Assembly (NCBI GenBank): GCA_034769895.1
Contig: CM068367.1
Location: forward strand, 693,812,654 to 693,876,653
DNA: 64,000 nucleotides
Reading direction: 5' to 3'
From: Magicicada septendecula
Lineage: Eukaryota > Arthropoda > Insecta > Hemiptera > Cicadidae
Shown here: piece after piece, positions 1 to 12,084 of the stretch
Numbering within the stretch: the stretch's first letter is position 1
Layout of the letters: the number at the start of each line of letters is the position of its first letter
Position numbers and translations under genes: made by a program
Notes under the pieces: generated by a model
Seen by the model: only the letters and a program-made list of their open reading frames with translations
Told to the model about the DNA's origin: nothing
Database searches by the model: none

Positions 1-550
1 AAAAGAAGTAATGACAGATGTATATAGATAGTAGTAATAATTAGCTAGCTTAGTACACAGTGTTACCAAAATGCTATGTAAGCCACTATGTAGGCTACTT
101 CAGGGGTCAGGGACCTCTAGGTAGTCCCGAAATAATGTGCAGTGTGTCAACACAAACCAGCTCAAAACGAATTAAAGACATATTGGAAAAATACCGCTGA
201 ATACAAACGTATAAGCCTATTCTTTCCGTACAAGCATAAATCTACTCACAAGAAGATAGTCGTTACTTCACAATCGAAATGGAATAGGCCTACTTGGAGT
301 TACAGACAAAAGTCAATTGATTTTTTTTTTAACAATGTAACTCTCAGTGAACAATTAAACGTATCGAATAAAATATGCATAATTAATACGAATCACTTTA
401 CTGTTTTCACCGAACAACGCGTAAGTTCATACGGAGATTGGCGAAGACACGTAGAGCATAATGTGTGAATGAGATTTGAATTAGAATACTTGCAACTACA
501 GTTTGCTATTACGAAAGTGACTGGAAAAATCATTCTATTCTATGCGGATG

Positions 551-607
<57 letters not shown>

Positions 608-1980
608 TCATTCTAGTATCTAACCAATATCGGTGGATGCCACACCGACGCAACAGTGCTAACGTTCTGAATAGTGTGTTAGACTCCGGGAAGGTAGGCA
701 ACCAAACGGCGATTTTCACTTCGTTAGTAATTAACTAAACCACACTGAAAGTCAGCCAGTCGTGTTTTTTAAAAAAACACTAACTCGATTTAAACATAAT
801 GTAGTTTTCCTATCCATCTGTACAAGTCGGTTTACACCATCCGCCGTTTCATATATCCCAACATCCAATCTAGTTTGTCACTCTCTTGTAGATTGAGATT
901 CTCCATCTCGGGTGTTCGTCGTCTCACCGCATGTGTCCCAAACTGTATTAATATGTTAGTTTCATTAGTTCAGTATGTCCATGGCGGTTTCTGTCCTTGA
1001 AACCACGGTTTCTAATTTTACCACAACTCCGTTGGCAGTAACACATTTGCATTGGCCTAAGCTATCTTGCGGTTTTTTAGTCATAAGTATTATTTACTGT
1101 ATTACAAAAATGAATTTGAACTACTTTTTAAAAAAACGTTTAACAAACTGCAAATACTAAACAAGAGCTCTGAAGTCTATAGGCGCGTCTTAGTCTGTCA
1201 GCTGTCCCCCCCCCCCCTCCCTTTTGCTGAACAAACGACAAAGAAATACATTTTTAAAAGTAAGAGAAATTTCTTAGAACTTCATCATTTTTTACAGCGA
1301 CGAGGAAAACTTACAGGATTAAAACTTGACTTTATTGAAAGCGTTTCAGGATATCAATCTAAAGTAAACGCGGTGTTTTCTATAAACTGTATATGATAAA
1401 CCTACTTTTTCGGAAAATAGTTTGGAGCGTTGCAGCGAGTTTACTGAATATGTGACATTTTTTAATATAAATGTTTTTAATATAAGGTGATATTTATTTT
1501 TCTCGTTCAATAGACAGTAGCTGCGATTTTCAACACTTCAAAACAGTGGTACACGGTTTCATGTGAAGTGCATTCCATCGATTGTTTAGTTTTTATTTCT
1601 GACCTTCCAAATCAATTGTTCTCTGTGGTGGGGGAAACGAGTCTCAACTCTCATTTATGTAAATTTATGCTGTTATCTTTAGAACTGCATAAACGTAATT
1701 ATACTAACGCAACTCCATTAACGTAACATACTTATAATAACATAACTGTATTAACGTACTTACATTAATGAAAGTGTATCATCGTATTTTTCCTTCATCT
1801 AAGTACCAGACCTTGACGGTGCAATCACGAGCTTCTGTGTGCACTCTTGTTTTGAGTGCATCATACCTTCCAGCCCTCATCACCAGCCCTCATTGACGGA
1901 CTCCTCCTGTCTTCCATAACAGTTTCCGAACAGAGTTTATTCACACTAAGTTCATTATGTATAAACACATAAGCCGGAAA
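1..1980. other. Non-coding sequence with one CA microsatellite
   Basis: AT-rich sequence with no exon or transposon protein that I can recognise on either strand. It contains the CA repeat listed separately, a short poly-C tract near 1206 and one copy of the TAGGCCTA octamer near 285. The short open frames here lack splice context and recognisable motifs. Confidence 0.5.
553..606. repeat. (CA)n microsatellite
   Basis: An uninterrupted CA dinucleotide tract of about 54 bp. The Thr-His open frame across it is a by-product of the repeat. Confidence 0.97.
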
Positions 1981-1984
1981 TTTC

Positions 1985-2755
1985 ATGTTGCTTTTCTCCA
2001 TACTATTGTAACTCTTGTCCCTATTTTAGTTCCTTTAAAACTTCAACGTTTGATTTCTCTCTACCCTTCTTTAACAACCTTCTCTGTACCCACATTTCCA
2101 CTGCCTCAAAGGTTTCCATACTGCCACATTCTTCCCCAAGCTTTACGTTTCACTTCGATAAACAAGGTTTTCCTAGCAAAAGCGCATAACTTCCAAGTCT
2201 TATATGGACTTGTAACTCTCCCAAACCCATATTATTACTTGAAATCAGGTTTATTTATTTTGTAAAGTTTGGTTGGCAAGCGCTACTCTTCCCTTCACTT
2301 TCAACACAGCTTTTTGTCTTCCGTAATCGTAATCCCTCAGGTAGCACTTGCTTTACTTGTTCAATGTCTTATTACCCAGTTCCACTTTTGGCCTTTCCCC
2401 CTAATGACTTTTACGTACACGAGTCAGTTTAGTTTTCTCAACATTTTTCTGTAATTCCTATTGGTTAAGACTCTCAGCATACTACTCATTTCTTTTTCGT
2501 ATCACTGAATATCACAATGTCATCTTCAAATCTAATGCAGTGTACCCTAATTCGATAAATTTTTTCCTTTCGTTTTTCTTTCTAGTAAACGTAGTGTGAA
2601 ATAAGTATAGTGAAAAAGGAAACTCCTTTCTTACTCTTTTCTCAATCTTTAATTCAGTCTTGATTTTATTTATGATTGTTTCCGCACTTACGTTTTTGTC
2701 ATTCGCATAGCCTCCTATTTTTAGAACCAATCTTCCACCCACTGGTTTAAATAGC
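1985..2755 (-). pseudogene. Degraded non-LTR retrotransposon, reverse transcriptase C-terminal part
   Basis: Read on the minus strand, broken frames give pieces of a LINE reverse transcriptase in the right order. Near 2540-2500 there is a decayed catalytic block reading EDDIVIFSDT, where functional enzymes have F/YADD. Near 2330-2270 there is a piece resembling the VKRRIALAN-type linker. Near 2115-2025 the sequence reads ETFEAVEMWVQRRLL and then SNVEVLKELK, the usual C-terminal signature (EAFEMWxxRRxxxxxxxxxxSNxxVL) of these proteins. Stops and frameshifts interrupt every segment, so it is an old, inactive copy with undefined ends. The family assignment comes from these motifs only, and I cannot name the clade. 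Confidence 0.6.
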
Positions 2756-2759
2756 AAAT

Positions 2760-3560
2760 GTTTTTAATGGAATTAAATACCTCAAAAACAGATGAAGCTA
2801 TCCATTCCTAAAAGCAACTTGCTATCCATTCGTGAGTACGGTACCTTGCCATTATCACATAAGCAGGCCGAGTGTGTTAGTGTGTCAGTTTTCATCTCCC
2901 ACTCCTGAATGCAAACTTGTAGTCACCAATTTGCTTTTACTTTACGAATTAAAATCTTAAATAACTGTAAGCAAGAGACACGGTGTTCTTTAATTTGCTA
3001 TTCCGCTGATTTCCCTTAAATAGTTTTATTTACACTTTTTATAAAATTCTGAGGTAGCTTCCCTTTCTATAACGCTCTTTAATACCGATAAAAAGATAAA
3101 GAAAAATAAAGAAAAGTAAAGAATTTTTTTCTTGCTTCCTCTTCTAAACAAAGATGTATCATTAATAGATGTAGCTTGACTACACCGTGATGTTGAAGCA
3201 GATTTTCAAATCTCCTTTGCCTAAATGTCAAAGGTATAAATCTTCACTCCATTTCTCTACTTCTTCACAACAAATCCTCTTTCATCTCACCCGTTTCTTC
3301 ACTCTTATAATTCTTTCCATCGACCACACTGGTTGCTGGGGGTTAGCTCTTAACTTGTATTGAAGAGTGTTTTAATGATGAATATACCTACGGTACAGCC
3401 ACTTTACGTGGACTAACGGTTTTGTATTAACGTAGGCCTAAAAATTCAGATAAAAAATATGGAGCTAAAAACAACTGAAGAAATAGGGTGATCAATAAAC
3501 ACCGATAAAACAAAAATGCTCAGTCAGACCACAATACCAGTCACCCTAAGCTGCTGAAGT
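2760..3560. other. Non-coding sequence, nothing recognised
   Basis: AT-rich sequence without supportable exons, transposon proteins or long repeats. One TAGGCCTA octamer lies near 3433. Confidence 0.4.
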
Positions 3561-3565
3561 AGGCT

Positions 3566-4300
3566 ACAATAACTAGTATACTCCCTGAGCTGCAGGACTC
3601 GCTCACTATTTTGAACCAAGTATATTTTATTATTACACAAATTTCAATATTAAATAATGTTTTAATTACGGGAAGAATTACAAAACTCTAATTACTCTAC
3701 TACTTCTTTAGCAAATGACGATTGTAGAGCATACAATCATACAATAAACCTATGATTGTAACATTAAATCCGAATTTGTAACATTCGGATTTGAGTTACA
3801 ATACATTTTAGTTTGACTCCCTGATGGATTTTCACAATTTTTGTCATCAAAATTTTTTAATTTCTAAAACTTAACACTAGACTCAGATGTTAGTTAAAAC
3901 CTTCTTTAATTTGATACCCTACATGAATTTTTGCGATTTTATCAAAAATGTCACCCACTTTTTGAGTCTTGACATCCAAAAATTTTGGAACTTTCAAAAA
4001 TGCACATTATATTGAGATTATGGTTATCATTACCTTTAATTTGGTACCCAACATTGGATTTGCGATTTTTTTCACAATTTTGATCCCTCACATTTTTTGC
4101 CTTCCGCTTTTGAGGGGATCAGTCTCAAAAGCAAGAGGACTATGCAGGATAAAGTGTGGACATGCGTACCAAATTTACGTAAATTGGTTGATGAGTTCAA
4201 AAGTTATCGTGAGACATATCCCAAAAGATAGATAGACAAAAAGACAGAGAAATGCCAAACGGTCGATTTAAAACTGAGAACTCGCTTTCCTCTTTCATTA
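3566..4300 (+). repeat. Dispersed repeat R1, long copy
   Basis: This stretch is related to 41161-41562 in reverse orientation. Both share a block around AACTAGTATRCTYCCTGAGC, a block around GTAGAGCAYACAATCATA, one around AAAACTTAACACTA followed by CAGATGTTAGTTAAAA, and an end block containing AAAACTGAGAACTCGCTT. This copy carries roughly 300 bp between the last two blocks that the other lacks. I see no protein motif. Whether it is a non-autonomous DNA element or a retroelement fragment cannot be told from two copies. Confidence 0.6.
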
Positions 4301-5285
4301 AATAAATTACTATTCAAATGTAAAACAGGTTTTGGTTAAAAAATTTGTAACATTAAAACATTTCGGGGGTCAGTCACACTCTTCTGCTACTGTTTAGATA
4401 GAAAGATTCACATAAGGAAACAATAATGAAAGTGTACACAATCATAATTATGCAAGTTACATGATATAGTTATGAGACATAGAGTGTACCGCAGAAAACA
4501 GCCGTTAATACAAGATAAATACGTCATTAACAGAAATCCTGAGACGCATATTGAGGCCAGTAGAAGAAGAAGGCTCACGGAGACTGAAAGAGCCCATAAT
4601 AATAAATAAATTATATGACATTTACAGAGACGTTTTGGCTTCAGGATTTGCAGGAGTACAAATTTGGGGTGGGCCGATCGCTTCATCAGGATGGGGCATT
4701 GTGGAAACTCGGAAGGGTGTATAAAGTACCTAGCAGAGGATGAAACATAAAAGCAGAACCAGGAAAAGCTGGGAAGGAGGTTTTGCTGAAGATCAAAACA
4801 CTATCGGAGGAAGGAGCGCGGCGATGGATACGTTGTGTTGTAAGTTGAAATTGATGGAGACCAGGTTGTAGTGCCAATAAAGAAGGAAAAATGTTATATT
4901 AACACGTGTAACACTAACATTAATCGTGTAAGATAGGAATCGTATAACTTAGTAAGTTTTATGTACGTGGAATCAATGCAACCAGTTTGCACAATCCTCT
5001 TTATTTTGCAGACAACCAATAAGCCATGGAGGATGCTGAATCTTTTACTGTTTCAGAGCTCAGGGAAGTATTAAATTTCATTGCATTTATTTATAAACAA
5101 TTGTTTTGAAGCGTTTGTTATACCATATAACATGAGCTAATTACGGCACATTGGTTTCCCAGCAATGTATTACACGTATGCGGGTTATAAAGTTTAAGGC
5201 CGCTTCTGAATGTTACAAAAAACTAAGTAGGAACGCTGGAAACTTTCTGGATTGCAAGATGCAAGAGGGACGTTATAACATAAAT
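4301..5285. other. Non-coding sequence with a purine-rich stretch
   Basis: The segment from about 4380 to 4900 is purine-rich and richer in GC than its surroundings (many GAAGAAGG and GGAAGG motifs). It may be an old repeat, but no frame gives a recognisable protein. The opposite-strand open frames (Leu/Ser-rich) mirror the composition. Confidence 0.35.
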
Positions 5286-5289
5286 ACAT

Positions 5290-5470
5290 TCTTCTTCTTC
5301 TTCTTCTTCTTCTTCTTCTTCTTCTTCTTCTTCTTCTTTTCTTCTTCTTCTTTCTTCCTCTTTCTTTCTTTCTTCTTCTTCTTCTACGGCGTCACAGTTC
5401 GGAGTCGAACCTTAGCTTCCATAATCGTCCGCCTCCATTTTTACCTGTCCTTGACGATTGATGTTAATAC
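5290..5470 (-). mobile_element. Possible LINE 3' end with (TTC)n tail
   Basis: A (TTC)n tract of about 50 bp followed by an imperfect T/C-rich extension to 5383 adjoins a GC-richer block at 5384-5460. On the minus strand this reads as a unique block running into (GAA)n, the arrangement expected of a non-LTR retrotransposon 3' end with a microsatellite tail. The short unique block resembles the region just before such tails that I know from arthropod LINEs, but that is from memory and only about 70 bp is available. The polyphenylalanine frame on the + strand is an artefact of the repeat. Confidence 0.4.
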
Positions 5471-8273
5471 AAAAACGTTCTGTACGTATCTCTTTTAAAA
5501 TTTATTTTTTATCACACACATTGCTTGACTTTGAATTAACACTGTGTCGTTAAATAAATTTTTTGTCTTTATTTAATTAATTATTTGATTTAATTACGAT
5601 ATCTTATTTAATTAATTATTAGTTTTAATTGATTAATTAATTGTTGTAATCGCCGTTAGTTGAATGTAAATAGCTTTGGAGACCTCTCGAAGTTCATCAG
5701 CACTTCCGTTGAATTATATCGTCTGTGTATGGTAATGTGTAGTTTTGACAAAGTTAGTAAATAATTCAAACCTTCACGTACCTTTAGTGTCGTACTGGAA
5801 GTTCAGTAGGTCTCAGTTTGTTTTTAAACTGTTAAGTTTTCAGAGAAACAGTATGACTGCACTGTTTGTTATTAAGTGAGCACATTTGATTTTTACCTGG
5901 GTGCCATATGGAATTTCTGGTTAATATTCCATAAAAAGAATTTATTTGAATAAGAAAATAATTAATTTTGATTGAAGTTAAATGATTTGTTGATTAAATA
6001 TTTAAAACAATATCAATAATTAATTTCGTTCTAGTCTAATTTAATTTTAACTGTTGGCGCTTCACTCGTTCAAATAGTAGCCAACTTAATTGGTCGATTG
6101 CTTTGAATTCGCAACTCATCAATTGATAAAAAAGGATTAATCACTGTTTAAATAATTACTGACAATGTTTGTTAGGTCACAATTCATTTGTTTATTGCTC
6201 ACTATTTACTTGTTTCAATTTGATACATTCAAATTAATAATGCTAACAGATTACATATCATCCGGCTTTTAACTATTTTAACCCAGTGGGTTGGCTATGA
6301 TAACTCTGATAATAATTGGTTGTTTGTTTACAAATATTTCATACCTCAAGGGTGACTTATTTTAAATTACAGGATAAAACACCAATGCCTTGCGATACAA
6401 TGCTATTACAAGATTTGAAGTTATTAGGTTAGATACCTTTAATCATTGAAATCGATTGACGAAAAGTTCGTTTAACCTTGACAATTTTGAGGTTAATTAC
6501 GGTAATGCTAATACATGAATTCTTATATTCGGAATAGTATAGTTCCTTTAAATAAAGTAAAGACAGTGCTTAGTACTTATGGTATTATTGTTTTTGCGTT
6601 AGTATACAGGTGTATTATATTTTATACTACGAACATATTATTCATAAACAATGTAAATATATGCACAGTACTCGCTGTATTATAATCTCATGGATTATTT
6701 CTTATTACACTTCACGATCGGGTACACTGATCGTGTTTCACTGCACTGTTTACGCGTATGAACGAATATATTTTTCTTGAATAATTAATTACTTGGTTAG
6801 GTATTGCACATAACCTCGTTCTTTTAAATCGCACTTCTGGTAAAGATAGCAGTACTGGTTTCGATGCACTTTATTATATTTATACTTCTTCAATTGTTGA
6901 TTAATAAATTCTGATGATAATTTGGTCTGGAGTCGTTGTTGCTGGTTGAGTGGAAATTGACAAAATGTGTTTTGTTTACTCGTGCGTTTGTATATATAGT
7001 CCTCTTAGATCGCCGCTATGCTGCGCCGGTTCATTTCTAAGGCAATTCCTGATTGGTTGAAAATGATGTCATGATGAGGTCATTCTATTTTTAGCCATTA
7101 CATAATTGTATTCCAAGCGTTGTTTTCGTTATTGTTTGTATTTTCCGTAACTATCCAAAATTCACAAAATTTATGATGCTAACGTTTATATCTCAGTTAT
7201 TTTAATTACAAATTAGGTTCTACTATTAGCAATGTATATCTCGTTTCTTTCTCGTTATTTTGATATGGGTTTATGCCAGTTTGGTTACATTTTTCATTAA
7301 CAAATTCTGTTTTAATAATAGTCTATTCTAAATAATGCATTGTTTACAGTGTCGTCTGCTAAACGTTGCAGATCCGATTTTAACATTTTTCTTAATATTT
7401 ATTCAACTATTCTTACTTTCTATTCTGAACATAATTATTTGATTGAAATGAACACATTGTTATTTATAATTGCTGTATCCAGCTGAACAATATTAATTAT
7501 TATTACACATTTGTTGATTATTATTTATAGGCTTCCTTACTTCAGTATTCTTTTTCCAATTCTATTCTTATTTACTATACTTATAATATTACTCATGGAG
7601 TGGTGATTTATACCCTTTTTGTTATTATTATTATTATTATTATTCTATCTCCCTATGCTTTGTAGGGTCTCTACATGATTCTGATTTTCATGATTCATTT
7701 GTGTCATCATTGGTTTGTTATTATTTTCATTATAAGGTTTTGTTCCTTGACCAATAGCACATCTCTTTACATATTTTATATTCTTATAACATTATTTAAT
7801 TACATTTAGTTGTTACTTTGATGGTTACATTTAAATCATCTCATTATTATAATATATACAATTTGTTCTCTTATTATCTTTCATAGTTCATGATTACAAT
7901 AATATCTTTCTAATTAGTACTTTGCCATTATTCAGCTAATGTGCTGTTTCTAATAATAATAGATGTTATAAATATTGTTTATGTCATCTTTCATTTTACT
8001 TATGCTATTTCTTGGTTTATTAAAGGTTTGTTAGGCTCACTTAACAGTCTATTTGGGAACTAGTTTTGTCAATTCGTCTTTGTCAAATTGTCTGTTTACG
8101 TTGTAGTGTCATATTATGCTGATAGTAGATTTACTACTGTTCACTTGAAGGTCTTAACTCCTTTCATTCTTTAATGGTTTATAATTTTAACTATTACATT
8201 TTTCCTTGTTACCTATACCTGGTTCTTACTTATATTTATTTTGGTATCATTCACTCTTCTTGTGGTTTTAATA
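5471..8273. other. Long AT-rich non-coding region, T-rich on the + strand
   Basis: No exon or transposon motif found in 2.8 kb. From about 7100 the + strand is strikingly richer in T than A, with a (TTA)n run at 7621-7645. Such asymmetry can mark an old A-rich retroelement lying on the minus strand, but no frame supports it. Short TTAATTAATTA-type runs occur near 5570-5640. A GC-richer island at 7000-7080 shows nothing identifiable. Confidence 0.4.
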
Positions 8274-8299
8274 TTATGGAACGTTTTGTGACGTTACAA
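8274..8299 (-). repeat. Dispersed repeat R3, copy 1
   Basis: A 26 bp block (centre GGAACGTTTTGTGACGTTAC) matches 58000-58025 with one difference. The two flanks diverge right after the GTTACA, so this may be the edge of a repeat family, for example an LTR reading TG...CA. The larger element is not identified. Confidence 0.4.
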
Positions 8300-8600
8300 T
8301 GTCCATCGGTATATTTTAAGTAAAGTATCGTGATTGATCGTGACCAGCATCCATTGCCACTGCCTCAATCTAAGTATGCTTGGGTCTTCCGACATGTCTT
8401 CTACTCTCGATTTGACTAAATAGTACCTTCCTAGGTATTCGGTTGCCTTCGATCGTAATGATGTGTCCTGCCCTTTGCAATCTATGCAGACGGATGGTGG
8501 TACCAAGACCATTGTCTTTATATAGTTTGTATAGTTCCTTATTGTAACGTATTCTCCATATTATTCCATTGACAACATAAATACAATATTTTTTGTTAAA
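8300..8600 (-). pseudogene. Non-LTR retrotransposon C-terminal tail fragment
   Basis: The minus-strand frame contains WRIRYNKELYKLYKDN, then TIRLHRLQRAGHIITIEGNR and IPRKVLFSQIESRRHVGRPK. This is the conserved extreme C-terminus of LINE polyproteins: WRIRxNxEL, then RRLQWAGHxxRM, then GRRxVGRPxxRW. The following frame shift and stop remove the final tryptophan-rich part. Only this ~90-residue tail is visible, and the RT domain is absent upstream, so it is a truncated or decayed copy. In intact relatives this region follows the RT and thumb domains. It is too short to assign a clade. Confidence 0.7.
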
Positions 8601-8645
8601 TCGGCACAAAACAATCACGCCCAATACTAAAGCACTATAATTCAT

Positions 8646-9171
8646 TTAAACATACGTTCTAGACCTGTTTTTTGTAATCATTAATGAAATTTGCGTAACA
8701 GTTCGCAATTTGTTCCCATGCATACGTGAGCAGACATGGTATCTGTGAAGAAATCAGTAATATGACAAGGGAAAACAGAGTCACGTGACAAACGATTCAC
8801 TTTCACTGTGTGTCAACTTGCTACGCGTCGTTTATTTTATATTGCACATGATTACAATGTTCTCATGAATCAACTACAGTACTTGTTATCCTTATTCGTT
8901 TAGAAGAAACTTTTACTCTTCACTAGCTGTGCATCGTTCAGAGCGTATTGAAGAAAAAAATGTTGTATTACAATATAATAAAATTTCACAATTTGTAATC
9001 GAATGTTACTTTACTTGAATTCCAACCAAAGGTGTAGAAGGACATACAATATTCTCACTTTTTAAAATAATAATTTCGGATTGTAAGAAGTTTTAATGAC
9101 GCTGATATTCCTTGCATCATCGTAACTGATAGGCTTATTTCAGCTCCTGCTGACACCAAACATAACAAGCT
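8646..9171. other. Non-coding sequence left of the hAT element
   Basis: AT-rich, no motif recognised. It ends with the 8 bp target-site duplication of the hAT element at 9172-9179. Confidence 0.4.
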
Positions 9172-9179
9172 CTCTATTT

Positions 9180-12076
9180 CAGAGGCGTAGCTAGGGGGGG
9201 GGGAAGGGGCAGCCGCCCCGGACGTCATAGCCAGGAGGGCGGCAAAGTGAGCATACACTTAAAAAAATCATTTTCAGTTTATAAAACTACAAACAACATG
9301 TTTCTTTGACATGAATATTCCTTTCATAAAAGAAGCATAACCAGCCAGGTTGTCTGTTGTCATAAACCTTGCGTGATAAACAGTATTAGTCCATTTAATC
9401 TCCAGCATCGTAATTACGGTTCATTATACTGTATATGTAATTAACAAATTTGTAGTGACTTTGTAGTGAGTTGTGCTGGAAATGAAAACTAATAATCATA
9501 CAGTACATATTAGTTTTGTATAGATAATCTTAACTGCTATTCGTGTACAGACGAATAGATTATTTGCAAACGTATAAAAAAACGTTACGTGGGCTACGTA
9601 TGTGCAGTTCTTCCCGGTTCGACGCAGCGAACGTGTTGATCATCAGTTATTGGTGAGTATTTTGAGTGCGCGGTTTGTTTTTGGTTTGTGCCTCTTGTGG
9701 GTATACCTATAATACTTCACGTGTATGTCATCATATTAATACAGTACTATTATTTAAAATAGATTTTTGAAAATTTTATGTGATGCTGATATGAAACGAA
9801 GTAAAGTCAGTGGCGCCCAGTTTCGGAAAAGTAGGGAAGAAAGATTAAGAATTACAAGTCACAAGAGTTTATAAAGTCTTTTATTCAAGGAAAATCAAGA
9901 CTTTATTAATGAACATTAGTTAATGCAAATTAATGCAGAACAAGGACAGCCATTTTCATGAAGATAAAGCTGGACGATCCTTAAACAAGTATTGATTTGA
10001 TAAAACTTTGCAAAATGGCGAAAAGGTAAATCGCACTTGGATGTGTTTCTCTTCACATTAAAAATCTCTATTTTGCTTTTGTTGCACTTTATTTTCACAA
10101 AAAAACTATCAAAGAAGCCATTTCAATAGTGAAAATGGGTTTTCGTCGTGGCAAAAGTTAAATCCCCGTATTCAGGATCATGCAAATAGTCCTGCCCATC
10201 GCTCTGCGTCTTTGGAATGGAAGGAATTGGAAGTTCTTTAAACAAAGGGGGACTGCTACTTTATTGATGATCTACTTCAGAAACAAATGAGTAAAGCAGT
10301 TAAAACATGGAAAGAAATCCTCGAACGGGTCACTGCCACTGTACAAACTCTTGCACAACAAAATCTGGCACTGAGAGGACATCGAGAGTCAGTTACTAAC
10401 GATCCAAATCCTGGAAACTTTCTGGCATTGTTAAAATACTTGGCTAAATTTTACCCTGTCATGAGATCTCATTTGAATTCAGTCTCTCGTAAATCTGGGT
10501 GTATATCGCATCTTTCACAACTATTCAAAATAAAATAATAAGCCTGTTAGGAGAAAAAGTCGCAACTATATTATTACTGCATGTGGAGTTCAAAAGCAGA
10601 TGCGGTGAAAGCAATCTACTCAGGTGGATGAGGTGATTGCTGCACTGGAGAAACAGAGGGATACACCTACTGAGGGATACACCTGAATTGATACGAGGGA
10701 AGATGCAGCATTAATAATTATTGCGATAGAAAACTTTAATTTTGTGACCTTGCTCTTTTTCTGGACAGATATTCTTTCTTCTATGGATTAAATCCAGAAA
10801 ATCTTGCAGAACAAAGGAATAAGATTTATTCAAGTATTGACACTTCTGGAGAAGCTAACGGACAAATTAAACGTTTGGTGGAATGAGCTGTGTGACAATG
10901 TCACTTCATTCAAGGCAGAGCAGGTATGTATTGAATGAGGTGTCAGTATCACAAAAAGGATAAAAGAATGATTTACACGAGTGTGCAGACGATTCTGCTT
11001 AAGAAATTTTGAACATACTGTCGGTTGAAATTTCAAGCCGTTTCTGTAACATAAAAGAGTTAGGAAAACGCTTTGGGTTCCTCTGTAAATTTTAGACGTT
11101 CGTAATGATGGAGATATGTAAAATCTATACATTTTAAGGAACAGCTTTCCCTAATCAATATTAAGTGCACAGTGCTTGCAAAACTGTATCCACATGGCGT
11201 AAACAGTGAAGAATTGTTCAGTGACTTGAGAGACGTCATACTTTTATTAAAAAGGGCAAAAGCTAACGGAGAAAAAATTTACTTTACATCTCAGGAACGG
11301 CTACAATACATTTCTTCAGTGGTTTTAGAAACCTACAAAATACTACCAACAGCTTAAAACTTTTTTTAACTTTACCAGTGTCTGTATCTTCTTGTGTAAG
11401 ATCGTTTAGTAAACTTAAGCTGACTAAATCCTACCTACGATCAACAATATCTCAAGATAGGGGTATCAAATCTATTAAATACTTTCATATGCTTTCAATT
11501 AAAAAAGACATTCCTACGTCTTTAGATTACAGGGATTTAATAACCGACTTTGGAGCAATTAAGACCAGGAATGTTACATTTTAAAATGTCTCGTTTCAAA
11601 TATTTATTAAGTATTAAGTGTTTATTAATAGAAGACGGAGCCATTAACCTGTAATGGTAAGTGATTTATTTTATTACTTTTAATATAGTTCTTTGTTTAA
11701 CTTTACGTTGCTTTAGGGTATTGTTTTGACGATTCGCTTTAGATCTACAAGGAATTTTCATGTTTATTAGAACTTTTTTATGATAACAATTTTTTATTTT
11801 ACTATATTTTTCATAGTCTACATTTGATACTAACAAACGTATACAAACTGAATACCGGTAATATTATAATATTTAATTTCTTAATTTTGACTTAATAAAT
11901 ATTCTTAAGACGTTTGCTGGACGCTTTCATACAAAAATCTACACATTTGCATTTATTAAGTACTTTGTTCACTGGATGGGCCTTCATTTTTGCTCTTTTG
12001 TCCCCTTTTAATTGTGAAGGCTAGGCTGCCGACGATTTCTCTGCCCCGGGCGCCAAAAAGCCTAGCTACCCCACTG
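9180..12076 (+). mobile_element. Complete hAT-superfamily transposon (2897 bp), inactive
   Basis: The element starts CAGAGGCGTAGCTAGG at 9180 and its other end, read inward from 12076, is CAGTGGGGTAGCTAGG. These are short terminal inverted repeats of the CAGNGGCGTAGCTAGG type common in hAT elements. Both ends continue into G-rich, CCCCGG-containing sequence. It is flanked by CTCTATTT (9172-9179) and CTCTATTG (12077-12084), an 8 bp target duplication with one mismatch, the size diagnostic for hAT. Inside lies a broken transposase on the + strand (listed separately). The two ends are well preserved but the gene is not, so it is an immobile relic unless helped by a related element. Confidence 0.9.
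9791..11584 (+). pseudogene. hAT transposase (ZMYM1-like type), broken
   Basis: Fragments appear in the order expected for a zinc-finger-MYM1-like hAT transposase. An ATG at 9791 opens with MKRSKVSGAQFRKSREERLR, the usual lysine/arginine-rich N-terminus. Near 10160-10230 there is WQKLNPRIQDH, from the TTF-type zinc-finger region. From about 10265 to 10470 the sequence reads QQNLALRGHRES and FLALLKYLAKF, from the DUF4371-like core. At 11172-11356 there is a helical segment, and from about 11371 VSVSSCVRSFSKLKLTKSYL leads into the C-terminal hAT dimerisation domain, ending at a stop at 11582. Many stops and frameshifts separate these, and part of the core between 10540 and 11170 is unrecognisable. 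Catalytic residues cannot be checked reliably. Confidence 0.85.
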
Positions 12077-12084
12077 CTCTATTG

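Noticed and set aside
5395..5425. A GGAGTCGAACC-like tRNA T-arm box
   Set aside because: There is no matching A box, acceptor stem or anticodon arm nearby, so no tRNA gene or tRNA-derived SINE can be supported.
5151..5498. Open frame with a long polyphenylalanine run
   Set aside because: It is read through the (TTC)n repeat. A LINE tail on the other strand explains the sequence better.
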